Shown here in pieces: positions 15,226 to 16,526 of a stretch of 16,526 nt of DNA. Position 1 is the first letter of the stretch. Each line of letters starts with the position of its first letter. Both the position numbers and the translations under genes were made by a program. The DNA comes from JALQUL01 sp964556425. GTDB taxonomy: Bacteria > Pseudomonadota > Gammaproteobacteria > Burkholderiales > Burkholderiaceae_C. Location: positions 1-16,526 of the forward strand of contig CAZKWC010000066.1 of assembly GCA_964556425.1 (NCBI GenBank), read 5' to 3'. The notes under the pieces were generated by a model. It was not told the origin of the DNA and searched no databases. It saw only the letters and a list, made by a program, of their open reading frames with translations.

Positions 15226-16526
15226 ATGGCCGCATTTATTTTTACTACCACTGAATATGCCTATTTAATTGCTGATGACATAGCATCTGAACTACCCCAT
15301 GTAATTGAAAATAAACAATGCTTTATACCCACCAATTTATGGGCCGTTTTGCATGTAATGGCTATGGCCAATTTTGATGAAGATGGTAGTAGCAGTTTTA
15401 TTGAAGTGGCCAGCCCAGACCCACAGGGCAGGGCACGTTTGCAACTAAAAAGTAAGGTAGGACTTTTATTAACCGCAAAAGGTGGACTTGAAGTATTGCC
15501 CAAAATTGCCAATCTACAAAATAGGGAAAAAAACGAAAACAGCCAAACCCCCCAACAATTGCGCACTGCCTTAGGGTTGATGTTAAGCACGCTGAATGAA
15601 GCAGAAATTTTGAGTAGCTTGTATGCCAATAGTACACAGCCACAAGGCACTATTTTTGATAGTTTAATTGCCGCATTTTTACAGCAAGTTCAACTATATG
15701 TGCAACAAGGCTTGGTGCAGAATATTTTAAACAACCAAAGTAACACCACACCATGTAATAAGCGCGTATTGTTAAGAGGTAAAACTAATAATTGCCCTGC
15801 AAATTTTAATGAAGGATTAGCAGAAAATTTACCCAATCAATTAATTAAACAAGCCTTAAAAAAGCTAGTGCTTTTAAGTGGTTTAAACCAGCATAAAATA
15901 AAAGCCCAGCAATTGTTAATAGCTTTTAGCGATGTACCAAATTACACAGTTAAAGCAGAAGCATTAAGTGCTTGGCAGCATAGTAGTGGGCCAGTTCATC
16001 AACAATATTTAAAAAAACTAACAGCTGTTATTTTAGGACCTTTTAGCCAGCAAGCCACTACGAGTAGCCCCGCAATTGATGCCTACATGTACCCTGCAGA
16101 AATATTATTCGAACGTTATGTGGCCAGGCAATTAGAGCAAGTTTTAAATACGCCTGCGCCTGCAATAAGGCAAAAACCTGCCAAGGCATTATTAGCCGCT
16201 AACAGCAGGCAAAATATAGAAATAAAATGCCAAGAACAAGTGCAGTCTTTGTTTCAAAAACAAACCGGCCCATTTGCCAAAACATATGCCCTAAGGCCCG
16301 ATATTGTGATTAGAAAAAAATCAACCAACCAACAAGAAAAGCCAGCCGTGTTAATTATGGACACCAAATGGAAAACCTACACCGAACAAAACAACGCAGT
16401 AGCACAGGCCGACCTTTACCAAATGCTAGCCTATGGAAGTTACTACCTAGGCAACGAGACCAACAGCACATTACAACTAGCCATTATTGCCCCTGCCACC
16501 GCATTTTTTAACAGCATTACAGGGCC
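15226..16526 (+). CDS. McrC-like nuclease subunit, 3' end cut by the window
   Basis: An uninterrupted frame of 433 codons runs from ATG 15226 off the end of the window. Near the start, VGLLLTAKGGLEVLPKI resembles the McrC N-terminal beta-domain. The C-terminal part has a PD-(D/E)xK nuclease core: E296 in LFERYVA, D359 in LRPDIVI, D379-T-K381 in IMDTKWKTY, then ADLYQMLAYG (395-404), a motif typical of McrC nucleases. In McrBC, this subunit joins the McrB hexamer and cleaves DNA carrying modified bases. The fragment is already longer than E. coli McrC (348 residues), through inserts before the nuclease domain and a long N-terminal half. It lies 18 bp after the mcrB-like stop and is surely co-transcribed. 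Shine-Dalgarno support is weak (AATAAAGTG). Confidence 0.85.
   Translation, partial: MAAFIFTTTEYAYLIADDIASELPHVIENKQCFIPTNLWAVLHVMAMANFDEDGSSSFIEVASPDPQGRARLQLKSKVGLLLTAKGGLEVLPKIANLQNREKNENSQTPQQLRTALGLMLSTLNEAEILSSLYANSTQPQGTIFDSLIAAFLQQVQLYVQQGLVQNILNNQSNTTPCNKRVLLRGKTNNCPANFNEGLAENLPNQLIKQALKKLVLLSGLNQHKIKAQQLLIAFSDVPNYTVKAEALSAWQHSSGPVHQQYLKKLTAVILGPFSQQATTSSPAIDAYMYPAEILFERYVARQLEQVLNTPAPAIRQKPAKALLAANSRQNIEIKCQEQVQSLFQKQTGPFAKTYALRPDIVIRKKSTNQQEKPAVLIMDTKWKTYTEQNNAVAQADLYQMLAYGSYYLGNETNSTLQLAIIAPATAFFNSITG

Noticed and set aside
15261..15650. Minus-strand open frames opposite the McrC-like gene
   Set aside because: They are shadows; the plus frame has McrC motifs and runs on without a stop.

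Overview
The window is an AT-rich bacterial chromosome segment. Gene order, promoter style and protein families (type I secretion, BetC with a divergent LysR regulator, a DgcA-like demethylase, a perfect FNR-type box) suggest a Gram-negative proteobacterium, most likely a marine or osmolyte-using one. I cannot name a genus from the sequence alone. No rRNA, tRNA, CRISPR array, transposase or prophage gene is visible.

Region 1 (1-2944) concerns methylated amines. The 3' end of an MttB/trimethylamine-methyltransferase family gene is followed by a strong terminator, then a 683-residue DgcA-like flavin/iron-sulfur demethylase. A small AhpD/carboxymuconolactone-decarboxylase-fold gene converges on it and carries a candidate FNR-dependent promoter. 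Region 2 (3021-7250, minus strand) is a type I secretion locus. An RTX protein with a duplicated N-terminal domain comes first, then a hairpin-containing gap, then the ABC exporter and the HlyD-type adaptor; no TolC gene lies in the window. Region 3 (7251-10393) holds an octamer tandem array, a terminator, a choline sulfatase gene (betC) and a divergent LysR regulator with a good LysR-box palindrome between them. BetC releases choline, which can feed glycine betaine and dimethylglycine, so regions 1 and 3 may serve the same catabolic flow. The betA/betB steps are not in the window.

Region 4 (10390-16526) looks like accessory DNA. It has an orphan AAA-type ATPase preceded by a 10-bp periodic AT repeat, and an intergenic stretch with a small inverted-repeat unit between 13-bp direct repeats. 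Next come a lipoprotein with a duplicated two-cysteine C-terminal motif and a nested inverted repeat. The region ends in an McrB/McrC-like pair, a modification-dependent (type IV) restriction system. This McrB has an unrecognised N-terminal domain of about 300 residues and a changed MNxxDR signature. The McrC-like gene has a clear PD-(D/E)xK nuclease core and is cut by the window end.

The most unusual items are the divergent McrBC pair, the RTX/T1SS locus with its repeats and atypical Walker A motif, and the small repeat structures at 11621-11690 and 11784-11841. No wholly new system is proven here.
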